In this document: piece by piece, positions 1 to 8,678 of the stretch
How positions within the stretch are numbered: position 1 is the first letter of the stretch
Layout: every line of letters begins with the position of its first letter
Origin: Labedella gwakjiensis
Lineage (GTDB): Bacteria; Actinomycetota; Actinomycetes; Actinomycetales; Microbacteriaceae
Direction: 5' to 3'
DNA length: 64,000 nt
Assembly: GCF_003014675.1 (NCBI RefSeq)
Contig: NZ_PYAU01000001.1
Coordinates: 1,860,001 to 1,924,000, forward strand
Translations under genes and position numbers: made by a program
Notes under the pieces: model-generated
Told to the model about the DNA's origin: nothing
What the model saw: only the letters and a program-made list of their open reading frames with translations
Database searches by the model: none

Positions 1-2076
1 CGTGCATGCCGCGTCGTCGCACGAGAGCAGGGCGACGCTCGCCGTCTCGTCGATGACGCCGACGAGCGGCCGCCCGGTGGAGTCGATGGCGAGCGTGGGA
101 GAGGACAGCACATCGCTCGGAGGGTCGATGTCGGTCGTCGAGCCCTCCGCGCACGAGAGATCGGTGCACGAGAACAGTCGCAACGTCGGGTGCCCAGGAA
201 CTCGGTAGAGCACGACCGGCAGGCCGTCGGCTCCGATCTCGACCTGGGTGCCGTAGGCGTAGTCGAAGTCGGAGGGATCGCCCGGAATCTCGGCGTCCGG
301 CGTCTCGATCGTCGACTCGCCGTCAGCGGTGGCGGTGAGGACGCGGAGAGGGACGAAGTCGTCCCGCGACTCGCCGTCGGCGAGGGAGACGACGGCCGTG
401 CGCCCGTCGGGCGCGAGCGCCACGTCGATCGAGGTCGAGTTGGATCCGCCGTACCCCCACATGACGGGGATCGTCGTCTGCACGCTCTCCGTGCACTCGG
501 CGTCGGAGCAGAAGTCGAGCGACACGACCGCATCGATCGACTCGCGCGGACGCGCGACCGAGGCGATGACCGGGAACTCTCCGCTCGCGTCGATCGCGAC
601 GCCCAGGAGACCCTGGTTGGACCGCGCGAACACGGAATCCGCGGGCTCGAAGACCGAGTCGATGCCGCCGAGGACGCGCTCGTCGCCGGGCATCCCGCGC
701 TTGTCCCACAGCACGTCCTCGACCTCGTCGTCCGTCAGACCGGAGGGGAGCGGCTGCGCCCACTCCCGCAGGGCGTCGGGCGAGCTATAGGTGGTCCGCA
801 GTTCGAAGCGGCCCGAGCGGTCGTCCGGGCCCTCGATGGGGTACCAGCTCGCGGAGAGGATCCCGCCGTTCCCGGCGGGAGCGATGGCCGTCGGGAGGAT
901 GGAGCGCATCTCGGTTTCAGGGATGCAGGTCGCGCCGGAGCAGAGTCGCACTCCCGACGACTCGCCGCCGAGCCGCGAGAGCACGGCGGTGCCGTCGGCC
1001 CACGGCGCGATCTGCGACGACGGCCACACCTGCGGGACGTCGGTGACCGCGTACGACGGCACGCGCCAGGGGTTCGCCCACACCAGCACGCCGGCGAGGA
1101 GTGCGGGCACGAGCAGGACGGCGATGCCCCACAGCGGGCCGCCATGACGAGGCGCCCGGGCGGCTGCCGACGTCGGTTCCGCGGTGGACACGAGCGGAGC
1201 GATCGCCACGCCCTCCTCGCGGAGCGCGACGCCGCGCACGGTCACGCCGGCGAGCAGCACCTGTGCCAGCGCCGTCGGAACAAGCGAGAGCGCTGTTCCC
1301 ACCACCGGCGTCCACCACCCGACGGGCAGGAGGCCGCCGAGGGCGGTGAGCCCCGCCGTCACGAGGCCGGTCAGCAGCACGGTCGACGCGATCGCGACGC
1401 GCGGGCTGCGGAAGGGTTCCGCCGACGGCGACACGATCATGTGCGTGGAGCGCCAGGCCCAGCCGAGGGCCGCGCCGAGCGGCTTCCGTGCGGCGACGAC
1501 CTGCGGCCACGCGAGCAGGAGGGGTGCGGTCACGATGACGATCACGACGAGCACGAGGAGTGCAGCGACACCGGCCAGCGGGAAGACCGGCAGAAGGACC
1601 GTCGTGATACCCGCGACGATCACGGTGATCGCAGCCGAGACCACGGCGGCGAGGGCGACGCTCCACGGGCGGCGGGCGGCGCCGACCCAGGCGTCGCGCG
1701 CGGACAGGGCGCGACCGTCCGAACGGGCGAGGAGAACAAGCGTGGCCGCAGTGATCCCGTACGCGTGGGCGATCACGAGGGCCAGGGCGAGCAGACCGGC
1801 GCCGACGAGCAGGGTCGACCCCGAGTCGTTCCGCAGGGGAACGATCTCGCCGTTCCCGATGCTGAGGACTCCCGCGAGAGCGGTCATGGCGATGAGGGCG
1901 GCGACGATGGCGACGGCGACGAACGGCACCGCGTACGCGATGAGGGGCTGCGGAGCGCCGAACGCGAGGTGTGCAGCGCGCGGCGGGCCGTACATGCGGT
2001 CGGCGTGAGAGCGGATCGGCGCCCCATCCTCTGTCGTCTCGGCCGGAGGGGTCGGGGGTGTCGTGCGCTCGCTCAT
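1..2076 (-). CDS. Multi-pass membrane protein with large exported domain (3' end cut by window)
   Basis: The frame is open from an ATG at 2076 to the window edge, so at least 692 codons are present and the stop lies outside. After a short cytoplasmic start, residues about 35-340 hold roughly six or seven hydrophobic segments, for example TLLVGAGLLALALVIAHAYG and LLVLVVIVIVTAPLLLAW. From about residue 345 it becomes a soluble region rich in short beta-like blocks with paired cysteines (LCSGATC, FCSDAEC, FSCTDLSC), which looks like a repeated beta-propeller-type exterior domain. I do not recognise the family. A sensory or cell-envelope role is only a guess. The opposite strand shows a long open frame that is a coding shadow. 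Confidence 0.8.
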   Translation of the reverse strand, partial: MSERTTPPTPPAETTEDGAPIRSHADRMYGPPRAAHLAFGAPQPLIAYAVPFVAVAIVAALIAMTALAGVLSIGNGEIVPLRNDSGSTLLVGAGLLALALVIAHAYGITAATLVLLARSDGRALSARDAWVGAARRPWSVALAAVVSAAITVIVAGITTVLLPVFPLAGVAALLVLVVIVIVTAPLLLAWPQVVAARKPLGAALGWAWRSTHMIVSPSAEPFRSPRVAIASTVLLTGLVTAGLTALGGLLPVGWWTPVVGTALSLVPTALAQVLLAGVTVRGVALREEGVAIAPLVSTAEPTSAAARAPRHGGPLWGIAVLLVPALLAGVLVWANPWRVPSYAVTDVPQVWPSSQIAPWADGTAVLSRLGGESSGVRLCSGATCIPETEMRSILPTAIAPAGNGGILSASWYPIEGPDDRSGRFELRTTYSSPDALREWAQPLPSGLTDDEVEDVLWDKRGMPGDERVLGGIDSVFEPADSVFARSNQGLLGVAIDASGEFPVIASVARPRESIDAVVSLDFCSDAECTESVQTTIPVMWGYGGSNSTSIDVALAPDGRTAVVSLADGESRDDFVPLRVLTATADGESTIETPDAEIPGDPSDFDYAYGTQVEIGADGLPVVLYRVPGHPTLRLFSCTDLSCAEGSTTDIDPPSDVLSSPTLAIDSTGRPLVGVIDETASVALLSCDDAACT

Positions 2077-2307
2077 CCCGCCCGATGCTACCGGTGGGGT
2101 GGTCGACCGCTCAGGGGGAGAGGTCCCCAATGGGGTTGGTCATCACGTGACGGAACGGCGATGTCGGTCGAATGCCCGACTGTGCCGGGTGTTCGATTTC
2201 GTTAGGTTTGAGTACATCCATAATCGGTCGGTCGACCTGGTTGTAATTCCTACGGTCGTCTCGCGTCCATGCTGCGAGGTCCCTGTGGGCGACCAGAAGG
2301 GAATCCC

Positions 2308-2811
2308 ATGAAACGAATGACGGCATTCTTCCTTGCAGTCGTGATCGGTGTGGCTGTGCCCACCACGATCGCGCCGACGGCACACGCCGACGACAAACAG
2401 CACACGCAGCAACTGTGGGAAGCAACGACGTTGACGAACAAGCTCAGGCTCAGTACATCGGCGCGATCGGCCAAGCCGATCGCCACCTGCTCGGTCGGTA
2501 CCGACGGCGGAATCTGTACGATTTCTCGGGGAAAGTCGGCAGATCGGACGATCAGTCTTTCTCTCGGATTGACACGTTCTGTCGCCGCGTCGAGTCTCGG
2601 TTTCAGTAGTGCGAAATCTGTGTCGACGACTGTCTCCTGTCAGTCGCCCGTGATGAAACGAGGCTCTGTCTGGCGTGCCTGGGCGGTGGGCCATTACTGG
2701 AAGTACAAAGCTCAGAAGGTCACGTACGTCGACGGAGTCCTCGTAAACACGCAGACGAGTGGTTATCTGTATGCCTTCAATCCGGGCGCTTCGCGAATCC
2801 ACTGCGCGTGA
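2308..2811 (+). CDS. Small secreted protein, unknown function
   Basis: This 167-residue protein starts at an ATG preceded by AGAAGGGA. It has a clear signal peptide: MKRM, a hydrophobic stretch, and a likely cleavage after AHA (about residue 25). The mature part is rich in Ser/Thr/Lys with a few cysteines and no domain I recognise. Its base composition is visibly less GC-rich than the neighbours, and its stop overlaps the start of the lipoprotein gene at 2808 (GTGA), so the two are cotranscribed. Together they look like recently acquired DNA inserted into a VOC gene (see 3195-3280). Confidence 0.75.
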   Translation: MKRMTAFFLAVVIGVAVPTTIAPTAHADDKQHTQQLWEATTLTNKLRLSTSARSAKPIATCSVGTDGGICTISRGKSADRTISLSLGLTRSVAASSLGFSSAKSVSTTVSCQSPVMKRGSVWRAWAVGHYWKYKAQKVTYVDGVLVNTQTSGYLYAFNPGASRIHCA

Positions 2812-3194
2812 GACCGTACGTGCGTGGTGCAGCCGCGGGTTTCGCCGTCGCATGCGTCCTGCTTTTCTCATCATGCTTCGCAACCGACGCGGCGCACACG
2901 TCGCCTCGCGATCTCCTCGGTGAGACGCTCGAGGATGCTCGGCCATCGTTCCCGGACGACGCGACGGTCCTGATCCAGGACGCATCGCCGCGCCTCGGAC
3001 TTTCGGCGGGCTACAGGGATGAACTCGACGACGGGGGGTGGACGGTTGTGAGCGCATGCAGTTCTGATGACCGTCTCGCCGACTCCGATCTCATCGAGGT
3101 GGCCGTCATCCCGACGGACTCATTCACGTCGGCTGTGGTTCGGCGGATGGAGGAGGGAGAGTTCCGGGACGCGGTCACGAGTTGTGAGGGGTGA
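2808..3194 (+). CDS. Small lipoprotein, unknown function
   Basis: 128 residues. The GTG start overlaps the stop of the upstream secreted-protein gene. The N-terminus has an Arg, a hydrophobic core and the lipobox LFSSC, so the protein should be lipid-anchored outside the membrane. The rest is acidic (DDAT, DELDDGG, SSDDRLADSD) without a recognised domain. It forms a two-gene cassette with the secreted protein at 2308; the cassette ends exactly where a broken VOC gene begins on the other strand. Confidence 0.7.
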   Translation: MRPYVRGAAAGFAVACVLLFSSCFATDAAHTSPRDLLGETLEDARPSFPDDATVLIQDASPRLGLSAGYRDELDDGGWTVVSACSSDDRLADSDLIEVAVIPTDSFTSAVVRRMEEGEFRDAVTSCEG

Positions 3195-3280
3195 TCCAAG
3201 CCCACCTGGTCGCGGTAGAACGCGATCGAACGGGCCAGGTCGCTCACGGGGACGACGACGACTTCGAGTGTCCAGTCCAT
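3195..3280 (-). pseudogene. Truncated VOC (glyoxalase-fold) gene, N-terminus only
   Basis: Reading the minus strand from an ATG at 3280, the first 28-29 residues are a typical VOC first strand and helix (VVVVPVSDLARSIAFYRDQV). Homology-like sequence then stops at the end of the lipoprotein gene and the frame runs on as antisense of that gene. The rest of the VOC domain (about 100 residues) is absent, so this is a relic left by insertion or deletion. Confidence 0.65.
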
Positions 3281-3435
3281 GGCGTCATTCTCCGCCCGCG
3301 AACGGCCGAACGACAGAGCCGATTCCCCGCCCCCTGATGTGGGGTGGCTCGCGCCGCTCCGTGGCCATCGACCCGACTCCTCCCGCCGATAGGGTGTCGA
3401 AGGCCCTGCAGTCGAGCACGGTCGGAGAGGATCGT

Positions 3436-5535
3436 GTGACGCAGGACCAGCAGCCGACGACGGTCTTCCGCCGCGATCTCCAAGGGCTGCGATCGATCGC
3501 TGTGATCGCCGTGGTTCTCAGCCATACGCTCGGTGTCCCGGCCGGCGGCTACGTGGGCGTCGACGTGTTCTTCGTGCTCTCCGGGTTCCTCATCACCGAG
3601 ATGATCCTGCGCGACCACGCCCGCACCGGACGGGTCTCCCTCACCCGTTTCTACGGGCGACGCGTGCGACGGCTCCTTCCCGCGGCGGTGCTCGTGCTCG
3701 CCGTCACGACGGCTGCATCCTTCCTGCTGCTCAACCGCCCGCGCGCCGAATCGGTGCTCGGCGATGCCATCGCGTCCGCCCTCGTCGTGAGCAACTGGCG
3801 CTTCACCGCGACCGGTACCGACTACTTCTCCGCCGGGGGTGCGGTCTCGCCGCTCCAGCACTTCTGGTCGCTTTCGGTCGAGGAGCAGTTCACGCTCGTC
3901 TGGCCGGCGCTCCTGCTCCTTCTGCTCTCGCTCCTCGCGGCCCGCTCCGCGAGGCGCGGTCGGATCGCCGTCGGGGTGCTCGCCGGCGTCGTCGTGGCCG
4001 GGTCCTTCACGGTCGCGTTGCTGCAGACGTCAGCGTCCGCCGAGGTCGCGTACTTCTCCACGGGAGCGCGGGTGTGGGAGCTCGCGCTCGGGGCCGTGAT
4101 CGCGGCGGCCGCCCCGGCGCTGGTGCGGGTGCCGACTGTCGTTCGGGGCCTGGCCGGCTGGGTCGGAGTGGGCGTCATCGTGGCGTCATGTCTCCTCCTC
4201 ACGGCCGACTCCGCGTTCCCCGGCCCGTGGGCGCTCGCCCCGACGCTCGGAGCGGCGCTCGTGATCGCCGGGGGGATGGGCGGCGCGTCACGCTCGCTCG
4301 TCGTACTGACCAACCCGCTGAGCGTGGGCATCGGGAACATCTCGTACGCCCTCTACCTGTGGCACTTCCCGGTCATCGTGCTCCTCCCCATCGTGCTGCC
4401 GGAGACGCTCCCCGCACCCCAGGCCGTGCTGCTCGCCGCCACGCTCGCGCTCGCCCTCATCTCGTACGCCCTCGTCGAACAGCCCATCCATCGGTCCCCG
4501 TGGCTCGAGCGACCGCGGCCGCCCCGAGCCGATCGGCGGGAAGCGTGGACCGAGTGGCGCGGGCGGTTCGGCAGTCAGTTCGTCATGGCCGGTCTGTGCG
4601 CGGTGATCGTGGCGAGTGTGGGCGGCATCGTGGTGTCGCCGCAGCTGCACTCCGTCGCGTCGACGCAGGCGGCCGCGCCGGCCGGCGACGACACCGAGGC
4701 GCTCGCCGCGGTCCAGCAGGAGATCGCCGCCGCCACGACCGCCACAGCCTGGCCGCAGCTGTCCCCGTCACTCGACGATGTGATCGCGCGCAGCACGAGC
4801 GACAACCCCGCGCGGGACTGCTTCCAGCCCGGCGGGATGCCGGACGAGGGCCGCTGCTCGTGGGGCAACGGCGACGCGCCGAAGCGCATGTTCGTGATCG
4901 GCGACTCCACCGCCCTCGCCTACTCGCCCGCGTTCCGCGCGATCGCCGATCAAAGCGGCGGGCAGTGGCGCATCACGACCATCGGCCTCTACGGGTGCCG
5001 CTTCACCGACGTGCTCCTCGAGGGCGACGGGGACGGCGTGATGGAGTCGTGCGCCGACCGGAAGCAGGGCATCGCCGCCATGATCGCGTCCGAACAGCCG
5101 GACATGGTCGTGATCGCGGAGGCGTTCGTGGGTGGACACACGACGTCGGGCCAGGATCTGTCGCCGAGCGAGATCGTCGCGGCCACCGCGCGCTACGCGG
5201 CCGGGCTCGGGGTCGGCGATCGTGTCACGTACCTCGCACCGCCGCCGCTCGGCGCGGACCTCGGGTCCTGCTACACGCAGGTGTCGAGTCCGACGGACTG
5301 CGCGGTGCGGGTCGACGACACGTGGAAGGCTTTCGACGCGGCCGGAGCGGCGGCGGATGCATCGGGCATGTGGACGTACGTCTCGTCCCTCCCGTTCAGC
5401 TGCGCCGACGGCGTGTGCCCGGCGTTCGCGGGATCCATCCCCACGAAGTTCGACCAGGTGCACCTCACGACGGCGTACTCGGAACACATCGCCCCGGCTA
5501 TCCGCCGCCTCCTCGCCGAGGCCGGCACCCTCTAA
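3436..5535 (+). CDS. OafA/YrhL-type acyltransferase with C-terminal SGNH domain
   Basis: 699 residues from a GTG at 3436 placed behind GGAGAGG. Residues about 10-360 are an acyltransferase-3 membrane domain with about ten hydrophobic segments; RRDLQGLRSIAV, the His in VVLSHT, and VDVFFVLSGFLIT are the family signatures. After a linker, residues about 480-695 form an SGNH domain with the GDS block (FVIGDSTA) and the distal Asp/His (FDQVHLT). Such proteins move acyl groups across the membrane and O-acylate surface glycans or peptidoglycan. It stands alone between a relic gene and a convergent DUF1801 gene, so the acceptor cannot be told. Confidence 0.9.
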   Translation: MTQDQQPTTVFRRDLQGLRSIAVIAVVLSHTLGVPAGGYVGVDVFFVLSGFLITEMILRDHARTGRVSLTRFYGRRVRRLLPAAVLVLAVTTAASFLLLNRPRAESVLGDAIASALVVSNWRFTATGTDYFSAGGAVSPLQHFWSLSVEEQFTLVWPALLLLLLSLLAARSARRGRIAVGVLAGVVVAGSFTVALLQTSASAEVAYFSTGARVWELALGAVIAAAAPALVRVPTVVRGLAGWVGVGVIVASCLLLTADSAFPGPWALAPTLGAALVIAGGMGGASRSLVVLTNPLSVGIGNISYALYLWHFPVIVLLPIVLPETLPAPQAVLLAATLALALISYALVEQPIHRSPWLERPRPPRADRREAWTEWRGRFGSQFVMAGLCAVIVASVGGIVVSPQLHSVASTQAAAPAGDDTEALAAVQQEIAAATTATAWPQLSPSLDDVIARSTSDNPARDCFQPGGMPDEGRCSWGNGDAPKRMFVIGDSTALAYSPAFRAIADQSGGQWRITTIGLYGCRFTDVLLEGDGDGVMESCADRKQGIAAMIASEQPDMVVIAEAFVGGHTTSGQDLSPSEIVAATARYAAGLGVGDRVTYLAPPPLGADLGSCYTQVSSPTDCAVRVDDTWKAFDAAGAAADASGMWTYVSSLPFSCADGVCPAFAGSIPTKFDQVHLTTAYSEHIAPAIRRLLAEAGTL

Positions 5536-5561
5536 CCCCACCCCAAAGGGCTACTCCCGAG

Positions 5562-5591
5562 CGAGGGCGGCAGGTACACCTACCGCCCTCG
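5562..5591. terminator. Hairpin between convergent genes
   Basis: Two 14-nt arms (CGAGGGCGGCAGGT and ACCTACCGCCCTCG) pair with one mismatch around a 2-nt centre. It lies between the acyltransferase stop and the convergent DUF1801 stop, so it can end transcription from both sides. A further GTCGCCCTCG half-arm follows at about 5601. Confidence 0.5.
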
Positions 5592-5641
5592 GCATCGAAC
5601 TGTCGCCCTCGCCGGCGGGGATTGCGGCCACGACGGACTCG

Positions 5642-6025
5642 TCAGGCGTCGATCCAGCGTGCGACGATCCACAGAACGGCATCTCGATGTCCCTGCACAG
5701 CGTCCGCATCAGCGAGGGAGATGATGCCGCGGTCCGGTGTGGCCCAGCGGATGAGGCCTGAGTCATCATCGAAGCGGAATGTGTCCGTGTCGGAGCGGAC
5801 GGCGACACCGCGGTGGAGGATCAGCTCGATTCCCTTGCCGGGACGGAGCGCGAACGTGACGCGGTCGACGCCGTCCACGACGAAACTCGGCGCCTTCCAC
5901 TTGATGCGTTCGGTGATGCGGGCGTCGAGCGCCAGGATCGCGTCGCGGAGCTCGCTCACCTGCGCGGCGAGCGGATGGTCGAGGGAGGCGAGATAGGTGT
6001 CGACCTCTGGTGTGTGTCGTTCCAC
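5642..6025 (-). CDS. DUF1801 domain protein
   Basis: 127 residues from a GTG at 6025 with AGGAG just upstream. The sequence shows the DUF1801 pattern: an N-terminal helix VDTYLASLDHP, then LRDAILALDARITERIKWKAPSF and a basic/aromatic core. Proteins of this family adopt the YdhG-like fold; some are iron-chaperone-like but the role is mostly unknown. It has no obvious operon partner; the next gene upstream on the same strand is a dehydrogenase, separated by a repeat-rich gap. Confidence 0.8.
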   Translation of the reverse strand: MERHTPEVDTYLASLDHPLAAQVSELRDAILALDARITERIKWKAPSFVVDGVDRVTFALRPGKGIELILHRGVAVRSDTDTFRFDDDSGLIRWATPDRGIISLADADAVQGHRDAVLWIVARWIDA

Positions 6026-6054
6026 GTCACTCCTGTTCTCGCCTATCGGCTGCG

Positions 6055-6123
6055 CGAGGGCGCCACTTCCGCTTCGAGGGCGCCAGTTGCAGGTGTAGCC
6101 CTCGCTCGGGTGTAGCCCTCTCG
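6055..6123. repeat. Modular inverted/direct repeat (GAGGGCG family)
   Basis: Two copies of CGAGGGCGCCA (6055-6065, 6075-6085) are followed by two copies of GTGTAGCCCTC (6093-6103, 6110-6120). The first pair is inverted relative to the second, so alternative hairpins are possible. It resembles the hairpin at 5562 and the palindrome at 46852, which use CGAGCGYTACAG/CTGTAGCGCTCG units. Confidence 0.6.
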
Positions 6124-6141
6124 TTGGGGAGGGGGAGGGGG

Positions 6142-7065
6142 CTAGGTGCGGAGGACGATGTTCTCGGGTTCCTCGTCCGCCAGGAGGTGGTCGATCTGGC
6201 GGCGGACCAGGGCTGCCATGCGGGGGAGCATCGCGCCGGAGGCTCCGCCCACGTGGGGGGAGATGAGGACGTTCGGGAGTGACCACAGCGGGTGGTCGGC
6301 GGGGAGCGGCTCGGGGTCCGTCACGTCGAGCGCGAGGCGGATCCGGCCCTCGGTCGCGTGGCGCACGAGGGCGTCCGTGTCGGCGACGGGGCCGCGCGCC
6401 ACGTTGACCACGAGAGCGCCGTCGGGGAGAGCCGAGAGCACGTCCTCGCCGACGAGACCGGTGGTGGCGGGCGTGAGGGGTGTCACGACGATCACGATGT
6501 CGACATCGGGCAGGAGCTCCGGAAGGTCCTCGACGCCGTAGATGTGCCCGCGGTCGTCGGATCGCGGCTTCGACGCCACGCGCACGACGGAGACCTCGAA
6601 CGGCAGCAGGCGGTCCTCGATCGCACGGCCCACACCGCCGTAGCCGAGGATCATGACGCGACGGTCCGCGAGTCCGGGATGCATGCGGCTCTTCCACGTG
6701 CCCGTCTCGGCGTTGCGGACGAAGTCGGCGAGCCCGCGCTGGGCCGCGAGGGTGAGGGCGAGCGTGAGCTCGGCGGTGGCCGTCTCGTGCACGGTGCTCG
6801 CATTCGCGAACGTGATGCCGGCCGGCAGGAGCTCCTCGACACCGTCGTAGCCGATCGACTGCGACTGCACGAGTCGGTTCTCCACCTCTCCGACGCGCCC
6901 GAGCCGGCTGCTGCCACCCATGTACGGCGGCACGATCAGGTCGATGCGCTCGCGGGGCGGGTCGCTCTGGAAGTCCCATTCCACGATCTCGACGCCGGCG
7001 GGAACATCTCCCACGGCGTTCGCGAGGCGGGCATCGGGGACGCTGACGATGAGGGAATCTGTCAT
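6142..7065 (-). CDS. D-isomer specific 2-hydroxyacid dehydrogenase
   Basis: 307 residues from an ATG at 7065 behind GGAGA; the longer frame upstream lacks a ribosome site. The NAD-binding loop is GYGGVGRAI, and the family catalytic Arg, Glu and His are all visible (NVARGPVADTD, DVTDPEPLP, ISPHVGGASG). It should reduce a 2-keto acid or oxidise a D-2-hydroxyacid in the cytoplasm. It is divergent from the MFS-isomerase-oxidoreductase operon starting at 7300, so it may belong to the same sugar-acid pathway, but the substrate is not evident. Confidence 0.85.
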   Translation of the reverse strand: MTDSLIVSVPDARLANAVGDVPAGVEIVEWDFQSDPPRERIDLIVPPYMGGSSRLGRVGEVENRLVQSQSIGYDGVEELLPAGITFANASTVHETATAELTLALTLAAQRGLADFVRNAETGTWKSRMHPGLADRRVMILGYGGVGRAIEDRLLPFEVSVVRVASKPRSDDRGHIYGVEDLPELLPDVDIVIVVTPLTPATTGLVGEDVLSALPDGALVVNVARGPVADTDALVRHATEGRIRLALDVTDPEPLPADHPLWSLPNVLISPHVGGASGAMLPRMAALVRRQIDHLLADEEPENIVLRT

Positions 7066-7299
7066 GTCTCCGACCCTAGCGGCCACGTCCGACAGCTTCG
7101 GGGGATTGCATGCGACGGCTCTCGTCTCACGCTCCGCGCGGGTGGCAATCGGATGCCACACCGGGCCATTCGTCACATCTCGAAATTGATACTTGTGCAT
7201 TCAGATCGTTCGTCTCATACTCGATCCCGTACAGTGATCGGTTTTCAGATCCGGATCCCGACGCTCGTACCGCAGAGCTCAATGGTGAGAGGACCGGCA

Positions 7300-8634
7300 A
7301 TGACAACATCGAGTGGATCAGCCGCAGGAATGCCGTCCGGCATGACGGTGGCGACGGCGACCGCGCAGAACGACGCAGTGTTCCATGAACCGACGGAGCC
7401 GGCGAAACGGAGCTACGTCGCGTGGCTGCTCATCGCACAGCTGGTCTTCTTCATCGCCCTCCTCGGACCGGCGATCGTCGGCATCGGGCTCAAGATCCAG
7501 TCTCTCGTCGACATCGGGGAGATTTCCCAGAACGGGGCGACCGGAGCGGCGGCCGTGCTCGGCGGATTCGGGGCTCTCTTCGCCACCATCGCCAACGTCG
7601 TCTTCGGGCGCCTCTCCGACCGCACGACGAGCCGCTTCGGCCGTCGACGCATCTGGATCGTCGCGGGTACCGTCATCATGACCGTCGCCTTCGTCATCAT
7701 GGCGGTCGCGCCGAACCTCCTCTGGGCGACCGTCGGCTGGTCGCTCGCCCAGCTCGGCGCGAACATGGCCCTCGCGCCGTTCATCGCGACGATCGCCGAC
7801 CAGGTGCCGAAGTTCCAGCGGGGCAAGATCACGGCGTCGCTCGGCATCGCGCAGAACGTCGGTGTTCTCGGCGGAACCTACGTGGCGCAGGCCTTCGTCG
7901 GGAACCTCGTGATCATGTTCGTGGGACCGGCCGTCCTGGCCATCATCGTCATGGTGATCTTCGTCGTCGTGCTGCCCGACCGTCGCCTGCCCGTCCGTCC
8001 GCCGCGGGCTACCTTCCGCGACTGGGCCGAGACGTTCTGGGTCAGCCCGCGCAAGAACCCCGACTACGCGCTCGCCTGGTGGTCGCGGTTCCTCATCACG
8101 TTCGCGAGCTTCGGATTCACGACCTTCCGCTTCTTCTACCTCCTCAACCACGTCGGAGTGCCCGAGGCGGACATCCCCGGCGTCATCACGACGAGCGTGC
8201 TCATCTACACGGTCGCCCTCATCGGCGCGAGCTACTTCGCCGGCTGGCTGTCCGACCGCATCGGTCGCCGCAAGGTCTTCGTCTGGAGCTCGACGGCACT
8301 GTTCGCGATCGGAACGTTCGCGCTCATCTTCGTGAACGACGTCAGCGGCTTCTACGTGCTCGAGGCGCTCCTCGGCATCGCCTTCGGCATCTACGTGGGC
8401 GTCGACCTCGCCCTCGTGGTGGACGTGCTGCCCGACCCGGAGAACTCCGGCAAGGACCTCGGCGTGTTCAACATCGCCAACGCGCTGCCCCAGACGATCG
8501 CGCCCCTCATCGGCGGAATCCTGGTCTACGTGAGCGACCCGACGGGCAACAATTACGCCCTGTGGTTCTCCGTCTGCGCAATAGCTGCAATCGTGGGTGC
8601 AGTGGTCATCTTCCCCATCAAGAAGGTCAGGTGA
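7300..8634 (+). CDS. MFS transporter, probable sugar importer
   Basis: 444 residues from an ATG at 7300 with GAGAGGA upstream. About twelve membrane segments are present, with the MFS loop signatures FGRLSDRTTSRFGRRR and GWLSDRIGRRKVF. The first gene of an apparent operon with a TIM-barrel isomerase (44 nt downstream) and an oxidoreductase, which suggests import of a carbohydrate or polyol that these enzymes process. The nearest family feel is the SLC45/GPH-like sugar symporters; substrate unknown. Confidence 0.85.
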   Translation: MTTSSGSAAGMPSGMTVATATAQNDAVFHEPTEPAKRSYVAWLLIAQLVFFIALLGPAIVGIGLKIQSLVDIGEISQNGATGAAAVLGGFGALFATIANVVFGRLSDRTTSRFGRRRIWIVAGTVIMTVAFVIMAVAPNLLWATVGWSLAQLGANMALAPFIATIADQVPKFQRGKITASLGIAQNVGVLGGTYVAQAFVGNLVIMFVGPAVLAIIVMVIFVVVLPDRRLPVRPPRATFRDWAETFWVSPRKNPDYALAWWSRFLITFASFGFTTFRFFYLLNHVGVPEADIPGVITTSVLIYTVALIGASYFAGWLSDRIGRRKVFVWSSTALFAIGTFALIFVNDVSGFYVLEALLGIAFGIYVGVDLALVVDVLPDPENSGKDLGVFNIANALPQTIAPLIGGILVYVSDPTGNNYALWFSVCAIAAIVGAVVIFPIKKVR

Positions 8635-8678
8635 GCGCGCACGCGTTCTCCGACCATCCATCGAAAGGTTCCATCCCC

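Noticed and set aside
190-2205. Long plus-strand open frame of 671 codons
   Set aside because: It is rich in Arg, Asp, Gly and His with no hydrophobic core and lies opposite a membrane-protein gene with proper domains; a GC-driven shadow.
6292-7299. In-frame upstream extension of the MFS gene
   Set aside because: It overlaps the dehydrogenase gene in antisense, has no membrane or domain pattern, and the ATG at 7300 has a good ribosome site.
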